Shown in pieces: positions 43,490 to 54,801 of a stretch of 64,000 bases of DNA (position 1 is its first letter; every line of letters begins with the position of its first letter). A program made the position numbers and the translations under genes. The stretch covers positions 601,906 through 665,905 of the forward strand of contig FJUW01000015.1 in NCBI GenBank assembly GCA_900074885.1, read 5' to 3'. The stretch comes from Rhynchosporium graminicola. Taxonomy: Eukaryota > Ascomycota > Leotiomycetes > Helotiales > Ploettnerulaceae. The notes below the pieces were generated by a model. The model did no database searches. It was given only the letters and a program-made list of their open reading frames with translations, and was not told the origin of the DNA.

Positions 43490-43900
43490 TTACAACTCGT
43501 TTAGGAGGGAACGAACGACCACAACGACCCGGAGGGAAACGTCATCAGCCCATTCAATGATCTCTGAAAAAGAAGAACTCGTGTTGGACGAACGCCACCA
43601 AATGGAGGCACTGGAAGAAGCTATTTTCTGACAATTTCTGCTTACCACAATCGTTCGATGACTAGACGAGTTAGGTCTTGTCCTCGGAGGAACAGCAAGT
43701 CTTTGAAGCATTCCGTGAACACGACCCACGGCATACTGAAAAGATATAAGTCACATTATTGAAGGTAATACCCTTGAAGAGCTCCGAGATCTCTCCGTTG
43801 AGACCGTCGATGAAGAAGCTAGGCTCCACAGGTGAAATGGTCTGGTTGATCTGGAGACGAGTCGCGTTTTTCAAAGCTTTTGAAGACCAGGTGGACTTGC
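43490..43900 (-). other. Exon-like fragments of an unrecognised gene
   Basis: Two minus-strand stretches look coding: RLQINQTISPVEPSFFIDGL with NGEISELFKG (about 43865-43775) and, after a CAG acceptor, YAVGRVHGMLQRLAVPPRTR (about 43730-43640) ending at a GTAAGC donor, with a further EIIEWADD segment after TTTTTCAG. The intervals are very short for introns and I could not keep frame from one block to the next, so this may be a relic. I do not recognise the family. Confidence 0.3.
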
Positions 43901-44329
43901 TAATATTGGCTTACCCTGTGTTGATAAGGTTATATCCTTGGGCCCAAATGAACGGAAATTTCCGCAATTATGTCGGGTTCTTGGTTGAGATTATCGAGGA
44001 GGAGCGATCGTAAGAGTACTTTTTGGGACTCTAGCTCCCTGGTCCTGCTCAGCCAAAAGAAGCACGATTCAATGTAAGAGGCATTGAATCTGAAGCCCAT
44101 ATCTTCAAGTATCGATTTGTCCTGGATTCATTTCACATGAAGAGAGCTAGCCAATGCTATACACATGGCAATTTTAGGCAGAATCGCCATGTAACTTCTT
44201 GAAAGGTTGCCAATCCTGACTTGATTATTATCGCTTTTTACAGAATTCATGAAAAATTTATTCGCTAAGTAATAATTACGGCGGAAAAGGATTTTCCATG
44301 GAACCTATCTAAGTGCTCGAAGGAGTCTC

Positions 44330-47300
44330 TCATTTACTCTCGAGTCCAGAAAGTACTTCAGATACCAACCGGTCATCATTCACTATCAAAATATCAACTC
44401 CCGCCGCTGCCTGTATCTATGTTTAGAAAATATTAGCACTATATCCAAAGTGCCAACGTCATGACGAAACGAGCACATACCATAACCCCATCAATTTCAT
44501 CATTTAGCTCCCCGTAGGTCGCACAAACCATTCCTTTCTCTTTAACAAAACCTACCAACTGCGGCGCAAGAACAAGCGGTTCGCTCGCCAATACCAATCC
44601 ATCCAGATGCCACTTCTTTGCGAAATTCAATCCTTCTTGCAAATTCGTCGCACGGATTTCAGTTGGTTGCCAATTACCTGAATCATTGCCAAGAAAACAG
44701 GCCAGCGGGATTGTTTGAGAGCAAGCAAGATACAGATTTCGGGACTGAATGAGGAAAGAAGAATGGACCGGGTCGAGATGTGTTCGGCGAGGCAGAGGAG
44801 GATGGTGTCCGTGAAGAAGTTGGCTTCGATAAGAAAAGGGTCCATCTTCCAATCATCGGTCGCCTCGGAGAGCATAGGATATTCTATAGTATTCTTAGAT
44901 CACTTGTCAAAGTGGTCTGAAGGGAGATGGAGATGAAATGACTTACTGATTTCGATGTCCATTCCGATGTTCAGCGGTAGGGAATTTAGAAGTCCTCCGA
45001 AGGTGACAAAAGATTCATGGATGAAGTCGTCCTTTGTATTGCCTTTACACCCCCTAGAGTTGTAGTCCAAGGTGTGCTTGACCCTAGCCATAAAGACCTT
45101 GGTTTGGTCACGATCGCTGGTAGTCAAGGAGAGAGTGCGTACCTTCCTGCTCAGGGGGGTCTTGAAACAAGATGTCTCTCCACTCCAAGGGAGAGCAGTT
45201 CGACGTTGATCAGACTGATCATAGTCAAGATGCATGAACTGTGCTTGTTAGGCTTTTGAGAGCATAGCTGTGTTGAAACGGAAACTTACTTGTTCCTATG
45301 TAAGATTATACATCGGAGTGTTAATTCCGGTCTCGGAGACAAGGAAGTCATGGTAAACAACAGGGACATAATCTTTAGTCAGTTGCACATCTGCAACATT
45401 AGCTTACACCAATCTTTTTTGGAAAAAAAGCTCACCAAGCTGTGATAAGTCGTTAGCAAACGTGTCTTATTCGTAGGCACATAATTTACCTCTACATAGG
45501 AGCCCCCACATCCACTGCCGACAAGAAAGACTACGAAACACTACTAGTGCTGGAGTTTGATGTTTGATTGTATTTCCGTACCTGAACGGTATTCTCTCTA
45601 ACCTGTAATCTTTTCTTAGGCAATAAATTCTGCCCCAAGCCTGATATTTTTAGCGGAGAAGGCTGTATGATGATAAAAAAGAAGAATACGTCGATGGCCG
45701 ACAACTTTGGAGGGGCCATTCTCAAACCACAATGCCTCAGTGTCAATGGCTGGGGTATTCGGCAAAACGAGCGGGGTCGAGACGACGAAACTGAAGATAA
45801 CCGAGCCGATATAATCTAAGCTGGCCGTTGAGAGGATAGGAATTGTGAAATCTCTGCTAAGACTTTCTCGCTTCGTATGCAGAGATCTTTTATAACTCTC
45901 CAGGAACGCCATACCTCGGCCAACCAGTTCGCGACTTCCATTAGTACTCAATCTGTTGCTAAAAATCTCAAAGACCAATTTTGCACTGGCTGGGTCCGTG
46001 TGGGTGAAGACCCATGGGATATTTGTTCCATCTTCAAGCAGCGGCAGGGTGGTGAAATATTGTGGGCTAGTTGTACCGACAACTAAAACTCCGAGAGAAA
46101 ACATAGACTCTGGATTGATAAGAAGGGGATTTTCGATGAGGGCTGGAATTAGGTAGACTGGCGGTGTAGTTTTGGATGAGTCCAAGGAGCCAAGATTGAC
46201 CACAATGCAACTCTCAGTCGTGTTGGTAGAACGACGCGGCTGTCCCCGAGCCGGGAGCCTTCCCTTTGAAGCAGTCTGAAATTGACGCCGGATCTCGGTG
46301 GCTTGCCTGTGAGACAAATTACTGGAAGTCTTTGACAGGGCCTTCGCAAGTGGAATATGGCCTCGGTAGCTGGCATGGTCGATTGCTGTCCAGCCTGAGT
46401 TATCGATATGATTAATATTGGCGTCATGCTTGAGAAGAACTTCGACGACAGTAGAGAAACCCTCTAGGCAGGCAATGATGAGCGGCGTCCAGTTTTTGAC
46501 GGTTTCAGGTATATCAATAAGAGACTTGTGTTTTAGTAGAAGATTGACAATAGGTTCGTGGCCAAACTGCGCCGCGAGATAGAGAGGTGTCCGACCCAAA
46601 GCATCGCAGCAGTTGACATCAACATCTGAATCGAGGAGAATTACTACACATTTCGTGAAATTTCTTCTTACTGCGAACAGGAGGAGTTCGTTAGATACAG
46701 TCTCGAAGGATTACGAGAGTGCAGCGTGGTCACTATCATGGTCGTGACCGTAGAACTCGATAAGCATTCGCATGATCTCCGGATGATTGCCAAGTATGGA
46801 GAGTTTTAGAGAGCTTAGTGACTGCACGTCCATCAGGAAGATGGCTGATCTGCTATCTCCACCAAACTGTTCCCAAGCTTGGACAGACTTCAATAAAATC
46901 TCACATACATCTGTAAGGCCATGCTCGCAAGCGTAGTGAAGAGGTATTCGTCCGAGGTGATCTCGCTTAGAGACAAGGTCGACCTTTCTAGATAGCAATT
47001 GTTCTAGTATATAACCCAAGACAGAAATAGACTTCTCATGATCAGATGGTGTCGCTCGCAGCTCGTTGCTTGTCGACCTGCCGATCTCAAGTATGAGCGT
47101 GCGGAGGCCCTCCTCAATTACAACAACTAAATCCAACGAGATGGCACTGGAGACAAGGACTTTAACGCATGATTTGGAGAAGTGTCGTATTGAGCAGTCC
47201 AAAAGAATTGAGAGAAATTCCTTGCGCGAGAAGTCCCGGATCCGTTTTTCAGCGTTATCGATCATTTTCCGAAGCTCAGGGGAGTTGTTGCTTTCGATTG

Positions 47301-48013
47301 CACGATATAATGGAAGCGCAGAGATCGATGGATAAACTAAAGCAATTCGAGAGCAAAAAGTGTGCTGAACTGTAGTCGATGTATCCCCCATTTCTTGCTG
47401 CAACCGCGTAATGAAGGTGACAGACTTATTCAGATCGTCTAAGATCCTTAAGCACCGAGCTTGGCTTGCAAATTCTGATTTGCATAGGGAGTGCTCAATT
47501 AGAGACGCAATATGACTGCCGTCGTTGCCCAGGGTACTAAGCTTTCGAGCGATCTTTCGAAATGCATCAGTGTTGACACAGCCATACCACCGTAACTTGT
47601 CGAAATCTGCAACCAAGTTCGACAAAGTGACTTTCAAGTGCTGTAGCTCGACGTGATATGACTCGTGGAGGCCGAAGTAGGCCGCGTAGCTCAAGTGAGC
47701 ATCGTAATGTTGAAATCGATCTCGTGCTTCGGGAGGTAACTTCAAGAGCAGAATCATGTAGTTATTGCGGGAAAAACGTTCAACCGAGTCAATGGCGGCC
47801 ATACATCTTGCAGCAAGTTCTGGACGTACATACTAGTCAGAATGGCAATGTTTCATATAAAAGTGGAAAGTAAAAGCTGTGTATAAACTACTCACCTTGG
47901 AAATTGACGTTTCTAGGAGGTCCTTTGCAAAGTGCCTTGAAAACACCATAGTTCATGTAGGCGCCGGCCCATTCAGCAACTTGACGTTTGTGATAGTTCC
48001 GACCAAATTTCAT
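44330..48013 (-). pseudogene. PHO81 / NUC-2-like CDK inhibitor (SPX-ankyrin-GDPD), interrupted
   Basis: PHO81/NUC-2 senses phosphate and inhibits the Pho85-type CDK (family knowledge). Reading from 48013: SPX start MKFGRNYHKRQVAEWAG; intron 47895-47820; ELAARCMAAIDSVERFSRNN and a divergent SPX core; ankyrin repeats (RIPLHYACEHGLTDVCEILL, GRTPLYLAAQFGHEPIVNLL, NWTPLIIACLEGFSTVVEVL, GWTAIDHASYRGHIPLAKAL); a linker; then the GDPD-like domain in several exons: SKVVGHR, LGQN, VRENTVQ, DVQLTKDYVPVVYHDFLVSE, RVKHTLDYNSRGCKGN, WKMDPFLIEANFFTDT, LLSSFSPEICIL, NDSGNWQPTEIRATNLQEGL, ending VSEVLSGLESK. Three lesions break it: TAA at 46711-13, TAG at 45296-98 and a frameshift near 44693-44700. Homology continues in frame past each stop. 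It is divergent enough to be a paralogue rather than the sole PHO81. Confidence 0.7.
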
Positions 48014-49466
48014 GTTTGCTTGGGCGGGCAGGCTTTGCGATTTCGCAGGCAGATTGGGAGATTGGGAGACTGGGAGACTGTAATGTTTCCACGTTGGCGA
48101 AGTGGTGGGTAGGTAGGAGGCTGAGCTGGATAAACAGATACCTAGATATTGTAGGTCACACTGGCAACAGCAAAAGCAAGGAGTCATCCAAATGGAAGCG
48201 AGAGCAAGGAAGGGAGGGAAGGGGGCGAAGCAAGGGAGACGGGACGGGAGCAATAGAGACCTGAGCAATGGAGAGCCATGAGTAGAGAGCTATGCAGAGC
48301 TATTCACGGGAAAGCAATTGATGGGTCAGCAATTGATACCTTAGCGTGGTAATGTAATAGAGGGAAAAGTGGGGAGATGCGTGGGTTTAAATGGGTCGGG
48401 CTGGGTTAGGACCCCCTGCAGCAGGGAAAGATGGGTGGGGTGCTACATTGTCCAATCAAACAGCAAACCTCAAACCTCTTCTACTCTCTCTGTGGAGTGG
48501 AACCACGGGAACCAACCTAATCTGGTGTTTACCTACAGCCTTACTCAGCTCTGTGCAGGGTACTCTAGGGACTAGAGGTGGGGCAGTTTTAAGGTTTACC
48601 CATTTCACTGCAGGTACCCACCAACCGACAGCAAGACCCGCACGGGAACAGCCTCATCGTTGAGAACTTGAGATATCTAGCGTTTGAGTCCCTGCGTGCC
48701 GGTCTCAAATGTAGGCAGGTAGAAAAAGAATAGTGATTACAGTACCTAGCTTTTCGGGATATATACCTAGTCAAATATCGGTCCCAATGTACTAGCCATG
48801 TATGCTCTGCTAAGGAGGAAGGATACCAAACCCTGAGCCCCTCGTTTGTTGGGCTCCCATGGCTGTTTAATATACTTCGTAATGCTCAACAGCTCAGAGA
48901 GTGTGATGTATGGTGTATAGTGTATGTAGCCAGTATCTGCATGAACACGTACGTCGAGAGCACCACCCAACCACCTGCTCTGTTGTTTGCTAGAATCGCG
49001 GTCTCACTGGAAACGCCCTCCCTCCTAGAGCTGACAAAGAGGAGTCCAAACCCTGTCTCACAATGTGTTTTGAATAATGGATAGCGCCACTATTCCATCA
49101 ACCCTATGAGGAGGAGGATGGCGGCCTGGCTCTTCTCACCCATCACGGACCGAGGAGTATATAGCTATCCATGTTGTACTCGCTGGTCTGGTCTGGTCTG
49201 GTCATTTGCCCATCCGAATCGTTCACTCATCTGACTCAAGTCACGCTTTCTTTCCTTAACTGCTACTAGTACTACTAGTGATACTTCTGGTAAACGTTGC
49301 CATTGCTCAGGCGGCGTCTTGCTCCAGCGAGCGGAGCCACAACCCTACCGACCGACCCCACTTCCCATTCCTGAGAATATCCCGAGGACCTGCCAACGAA
49401 GCGCAGACCAGTCACGACCGAGTTGCGAATCTGCAGAGCAGATTCAGACAGCCAGCCACAAAACAA
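48014..49466. other. Divergent intergenic region of two interrupted genes
   Basis: 1.45 kb separating the heads of the PHO81-like and ankyrin genes. Contains GGGAGACT-type short repeats near 48055-48080 and a GGTCT repeat at 49183-49203. Frames on both strands are short and overlapping. No gene recognised. Confidence 0.45.
49183..49203. repeat. (GGTCT)n tandem repeat
   Basis: Four units of CTGGT/GGTCT about 260 bp upstream of the ankyrin gene start. Confidence 0.9.
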
Positions 49467-52299
49467 ATGGATCCTCTCTCAGTCATCGCGGGCTGCATCG
49501 AAATCGGCACGTTGGTGGTGCAGACTGGCAAGGCCATTAGCGACTCTGTGCAGTGAAGAATGAAGTTAACGATACTGGACTCGTGGTGGGCCAGGTGCAA
49601 GAGTTTGCGGAGCGGCGCCAGCGCTTCGACGTGCTCGTCTTCGAAGCTGCCGAGTGCAATGTGAGGGAGCTCCTCGAAAAGAGCCAGACCAGCCTGACAA
49701 CATTGCAAATCATCATCAGTGGCCTGGCAATTGCCTGTAGTAAGGAAGGGAACCGTGTGGCCTTCTTCCGTGCTCGCGCGTGGAAGCAAATGCACCCGCA
49801 AATCGAGCAGGTGCAGAAGGAAATGACCATCATCAAAAGCAGCCTGAGCATCGTTCTTCAGACAGCAAACTCGTGAGTACCTGTACTCCGTGCTCCTCCT
49901 CCTCCTCCCATCACCTGTCCTGCCCTGCCCGGCCGCCTGTCCTGTCCTGAGGTGCGTGAACGTTCTGTGTTGCGTATTGCTGTAATGATACGTCTTTGTG
50001 TCTGTATCTATTCCGAGTGAATGCTGTGTCTTTGTGTCTGTATATCTTCCCTGTGAATGAGTTGGCGTTAGCGCTTACCTTCAGCTTTCTCCCCATTTCC
50101 ACTATAAGTACAAAGGCGCGCATACCTTAGCGTTCATCCCCTCTAATTCAGAAGCAACACCCCGCTAATCGCACCACCAACACAGATGCGATACCATGGA
50201 CATCCGTGTTGACTTACAGTGCCTTACCTCTATCAGATCCTCGATATCTGGCGGCCAGGACCGTTTGCGCGACGACGTAATGGGCACTATCTCCTCCATC
50301 CCTATATTTACATCTGAGATGGTCGCAGAGCGACTGGAGAGGATGCTCCAGAAGCATACCGAACAACTTGAGGCCAAGACTGCCGAACTACTGACCGATC
50401 AAGATAGCCGCTTGGACCCTCTCGTCCGGCGCCCTCCTCCTAACAGACGACGACCAAATCGACCTCGAGCCATGCCGAACTCAGTACCGGGCAAGAATTC
50501 TGGCTCTGGCTCCGGGACTCAAGGCGTTGCCATTCAAGTTGCATAATACATTTCTGCTTGTCAATCGAGCTGCGTCTGCGCCTGCCACATGCCGGCAAAA
50601 GCACCTGCACCCGCATTTCTGAGCCGCATACTAGGACAACTGTTCGTTGGAGCAGCGGGCATGCCAGTTCTGGGTCGAAAATGCGACTCGCAGACCTGCA
50701 AGAGCTCACAGCTGCCACGAGTTATGGTGGAATATTGGTTCCCCCTTGGCGTCTTCTGGTCTCAGATTGTACAGCTGCACATTGGCTACCACGCCAGCAT
50801 GGGACCGCAGTTCAGCTTGAAGTCACTCAGGAGAGTTCCTGATAGCAGTCAATCTGTACATTACGCAATGAATGGAAATATTGAGGGATTGAAAGACCTG
50901 TTCAACCGTGGCCTGGCTTCTCCCTGGGATGTAAGCAGCACACGTGGATACACGCTATCTAGAGTAAGTCACCACCCTGTCACCGAGCTCGAGCCCCATC
51001 TTTCATTAACCTCGATTAGTGGGCATTATACTCAAAGCAGTACAAGACCGTCAAATTTTTAACGATGGCAGGCTCCGATGCTGATTACAGGTCTACTGCA
51101 ATCCATCATTCGAACTTTCAAAATGGCTGACCATCCTATAGACCAATAGCACACACCGACAACAGCACCCGCAACAAAGCATATGACAAATTCCTCCAAG
51201 GTGGCCTTGACAAGGCAGCAGAAGAAGACATTCGCTGTCTGATAGCTTCGAGCGACTGGATTAATGATCAAAATTTCAGCAAGTTGCACAAAATCATCGT
51301 TGGGATTCTTTTACTTGACCTTGAGGAGGCGATTGCCAATGATCCGGGCCAAGTTGACATCACCGATGCCATGGGACGTACTCCCTGTTATGGGCGGCTG
51401 CACGAGGAGATGCCAAATCGATTAAGATTCTTCTGGATTACGATGCTAATCCTAATATCATTGACATGTACCTTGCAACGCCAGTCTCGTATGCTGCTGA
51501 TCGGGGCCATACTTTGTGTGTTAAGCTATTGCTCGAGGCGGGTGCTGTGGCAGAACCGATACTCCCGCCTGGAGTGAAACTCGGCAGTCCGCTAAACTGT
51601 GCTGCTCGCAACACAAAAGATCCTATCCTCCTCAAGTACCTGTTGACTTATGGCGCTGCAGTTGATGGTACGGGTGTAGATGGTGTTACTACACTCATCC
51701 ACGCTTCTAGGACCGACAATGTTCGATTCGCTATTTTGCTGCTGGACTACAATGCAAACATCAACGCGGCTTCCATCACTGAGCCTACCCCATTGACCAC
51801 GGCTATCACCTACAACAGCCATGCTGTTCTCGGGCTTCTTCTCGATCGGTGGGAGGAATTCAGCTCATGCTCGCGCCTCCAGGGACCTCACCTACTCGAG
51901 ATCACTGCCCTGTATGCGGATTTGGAAACAGTTAGGTTGCTTGCGAAAACTGACCATTTCAAGCTGAAATATGACGAGGGCTTCACTTTGAGGGAATTTG
52001 CAAAGCGTCTAACGGAACGGGCTGATGTGACGGATGAGTTGATTGAGGCATTTGATATGCTTTTACTTGTGCTCAACGAGAATCTTAAAGGTCCAGAGAG
52101 TAAAGAGAGCTTGATGGAGAAAGGTTATGACGGGTACGCTAATACCCTATCTGTTATATACGAGATTGAAAAGTTGGCGTCTGATGCCTCTCCGTCGAAG
52201 GAAAGACCTCCGGGCAAGTACAGTGATGGTTCGGATGATGGAGAAACGGAATTTCAAGATGCTGTCGAGGTCTCAGAGCAGCTGGGTCTCGAAGCGTGA
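49467..52299 (+). pseudogene. NLR-N-like ankyrin-repeat protein gene, interrupted
   Basis: The start MDPLSVIAGCIEIGTLVVQT is the N-terminal helix common on fungal STAND/NLR-type and ankyrin proteins. A frameshift follows at about 49550-49556, where TGA ends that frame; the next frame continues VKNEVNDTGLVVGQVQEF to LSIVLQTAN. Intron 49873-50185, then DIRVDLQCLTSIRSSISGGQ; TAA at 50544-46 interrupts ...GVAIQVA, with homology going on in frame: a Cys-rich link, FLSRILGQLFVGAAGMPVLG, VEYWFPLGVFWSQIVQLHIG and SVHYAMNGNIEGLKDLFNRG. Introns 50964-51019 and 51091-51141 splice in frame to WALYSKQYKTVKFL and RPIAHTDNSTRNKAYD. A second frameshift near 51381-51386 splits MGRTP from LWAAARGDAKSIKILLDYDA. 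Ankyrin repeats then run to the end (ATPVSYAADRGHTLCVKLLL, TTLIHASRTDNVRFAILLLD), stop at 52299. Function unknown. Confidence 0.65.
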
Positions 52300-53610
52300 A
52301 GTCTCGGCTTTGCTTAACTCATTTTAGTGTTCTATTCAATCAATTATCAAGATTTTAAGGTGCGAACAGACTCTTTTGTGAAGGTGTAGGCGTGGATAGA
52401 CGTACATGGTAATAGAAAGCAAAGAAAGCTTAGCTAAGCTATAGCCCAAGCGTGACTATCACATCTGCTCAATAGCGCTCTTCTGCTCCACTTCTTTTGA
52501 ACTTGCACCCGGGCCAAAAGTTGCGATGCTTCCGTGTCCGTAACCCCCGCATATCAAGCGTCATCCTTGTTGTTTTAGCTCGGGACTACTCCACAAATAT
52601 CCTATCCTTCTTTAAGTATGGGTGGAGAACGACGGCTTTAATAAGGCGAATCAGCTTCCAGCTGCAACTACAAGTGCATGGCATGGCGGCGCATCGTCCC
52701 GTCTTTTGTGCTAGTTTCCAACGTCAATCGATCATTTGTTTGGCATGATGCTGAGGGGCCGGCCCAATTGCGTACTACAAGTTCTTTTTACTTTCGACTC
52801 TTTAATTCGACGAACCTGATTTGGGTATATGCCTCTCTGAAGTCCTTGAGGTAAGATTGGAAGCTCTCCTGGATGTCTTTCCACTTCCTACATAATATTA
52901 ACGCGATGTATTATCTATAAGGCTGCCGTCGTCTCTCCTTGGAAATTCCAAGTAATAGGGCCGTGACATCACTCACACCAGTTGGAACTTGGAACTGGAA
53001 GAAAGAAATGTTTCGCATGGGCGCGTGTTCATTTTCAGATACGGACTGGAAGTCTTGAATCCGTTTGTGCAACATGGCAATTGGATGAGAGCGGCGCGGT
53101 TGGATACACAGGTAAGGTACCTTAGGTCTGGATGTGGCTAAACAGCTTGTGCTTTGCTATGCTCTATTCCATGCTACCTGCCTACCTTAAGGTATCTATC
53201 TATCTGTGGCTAGGTATGCCTATCACAATCACATGGAAATCTACAATCAAAGACCCTTGGGCCAGAGCTCCTTCCCTTGGTGGTGAGGGGTAAAGTTGTG
53301 CGATGCGAGTGGAATGCTATGCTGTGGTAGGTCTACACCATCATACTACTCTATACCTTATCTACCTAGGTAGGGATGGTAATTGAGATGGCGCCTTCTC
53401 TGTGGCTGATGATATGCTCGTGTACCACTACCCACCTAGGTTGGGTTGGGATGAGGTACGAGGTACGAGTGCAAATTCACCTATCGTGCGTGATTCATGC
53501 TCAAGGCTTCTCCTTCTACCGTGAGACAAGCCCGTGATGGCCTGGCATGCCCTTCTTGTTTCACCCACGGCGAAAGAAAGTTCTGGGTGGAAGGGGGGCT
53601 GCCTGCCTAA

Positions 53611-53634
53611 GGTAGGTAGGTAGGTAGGTAGGTA
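53611..53634. repeat. (GGTA)n microsatellite
   Basis: Six GGTA units, 325 bp upstream of the Hsp12-like start codon. Confidence 0.95.
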
Positions 53635-53670
53635 TTCTTTCATTCATCCATTCACCTATCCACAAGCGTG

Positions 53671-53697
53671 CCTGCCTGCCTGCCTGCCTGCCTGCCT
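53671..53697. repeat. (CCTG)n microsatellite
   Basis: Six to seven CCTG units, 260 bp upstream of the Hsp12-like start codon. Confidence 0.95.
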
Positions 53698-53803
53698 CAT
53701 TTGGTTTGCCTTGCTACCCACACGCACTGTTTGCTTGTGTTTGCTTCGAAGTGGGTGGAAAGGGCAGGAAAGCCTCCCGCCGTCGTCTCGACTCTCGAAG
53801 AGC

Positions 53804-53827
53804 TATTTAAGACCCCTCTTCTCCCCT
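53804..53827 (+). promoter_or_regulatory. Core promoter with STRE-like CCCCT motifs
   Basis: TATTTAA at 53804-53810 is followed by CCCCT at 53813-17 and 53823-27, 130-155 bp upstream of the Hsp12-like ATG, then a pyrimidine-rich leader. CCCCT is the yeast stress-response element bound by Msn2/4 zinc fingers. Inferred from motif and position. Confidence 0.45.
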
Positions 53828-53958
53828 CCACCTCCACCTTTTCCTCTTCTTCACCAACAACCTCACACAATCAACCTTACTCAAAACTTCCCTTCTTTTC
53901 CAACAACCTAATACAATACCAAACACTCACTCAAACTACCAACTTCCAATCACTCATC

Positions 53959-54474
53959 ATGTCTGATCTTGGGTAAGCATCCTATCCTTCGAGCTCCTCC
54001 TTACCTTGCCTGACCTTGCTATCTCCATCATCTCGCGGGCCTCCTGACCTCCGCCAACTAACATCATACAGACGCAAGGATCTCAGCTCGCAGGTCGGCG
54101 AGAAGGTCAAGCCTGACTCTTCGAAGACCACCACTGAGAAGGTCGGCGAGAATCTCTCTGGTGCTGGTGACAAGGTCGCTGCCGCCGTTCAACCAAGTAA
54201 GTTCATGCACACAATCCTCCTCGAGTTCAGTTTACTAATTCCTATGCAGACAGCGAGAAGTCAACCACACAGAAGGCTGGTGATTCCGTCCGTGGCAATA
54301 CCGACAGCGCTCAGAAGGAAGGTGGTGGCATTATTGACAATATCTCCAAGACTGTCTCTGACACCGGTATGTACAACCTTCAGATGCTCGAATGGTATAG
54401 TGCTAATATCCTTCTCAGTCGACTCTGTCACTGGCAAGACCGACGATGCTGCCAAGAAGAACGACTTGAAGTAA
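53959..54474 (+). CDS. HSP12: Hsp9/Hsp12-type small stress protein
   Basis: Small hydrophilic, LEA-like protein that is unfolded in solution and stabilises membranes under stress (family knowledge). Exons 53959-53972, 54072-54196, 54250-54366 and 54419-54474 give 103 residues. The first exon is only 14 nt. Start MSDLGRKDLSSQVGEKVKPD matches the family opening MSDxGRKDxSxKxxExxxPD. Two diverged internal repeats can be seen: SSKTTTEKVGENLSGAGDKV and NSEKSTTQKAGDSVRGNTDS. The C-terminus VDSVTGKTDDAAKKNDLK is lysine/aspartate-rich. No Cys or Trp. All three introns have GTAAG/GTATG donors and keep frame. Strong induction under heat, osmotic or stationary-phase stress would fit the upstream CCCCT motifs. 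Confidence 0.9.
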
Positions 54475-54740
54475 AGTCTCCAACGATATCCACCTCACTT
54501 TCGAATCTCCAGATAATCGATGGTCAAGATGTCTTCGTTCCTTTTGCCTTTCAGCAGTTGGCGCTTGGGTCTTTTCTGTTTTCTTTGATGGCCGGATACA
54601 ATTGATGAACTGGGATTTGCTTTGGGCTTTCTGGGTGGTTATGATGATATGATACGAAACGTTTTCTTTTGCGATGGGTTTGCGGGAATGATACCGCCTA
54701 CGGGCTAATGACAATACGTCATCTACTAAATCTTTGCCTC

Positions 54741-54801
54741 TGTGAACTGTGAACTGTGAACTGTGAACTGTGAACTGTGAACTGTGAACTGTGAACTGTG
54801 A
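54741..54801. repeat. (TGTGAAC)n heptamer tandem repeat
   Basis: More than eight perfect copies of a 7-bp unit, then decayed copies (TGAAATATGAAATGTGACA). Located 270 bp after the Hsp12-like stop codon. Confidence 0.95.

Larger units (their letters stand above)
52300..53958. other. Intergenic region upstream of the Hsp12-like gene
   Basis: 1.66 kb with no gene. Contains repeated TACC/GGTA-rich patches near 53110-53220 and 53350-53460 and the two tetranucleotide runs listed separately. Confidence 0.5.

Noticed and set aside
46668..46712. Intron removing the first stop of the PHO81-like gene (GTAATC ... CTAAC ... TTCGCAG)
   Set aside because: It has intron-like signals, but removing it shifts frame and leads to a stop within about 20 codons, whereas the unspliced frame keeps ankyrin homology on both sides.
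47888..48268. Extended N-terminus for the PHO81-like gene (start at 48268)
   Set aside because: The SPX family begins at MKFGRNYxKxQV; the upstream extension is a Cys/Ser/Pro-rich readthrough of the leader.
54741..54801. CRISPR-like array
   Set aside because: Direct tandem heptamer with no spacers, in a fungal genome.
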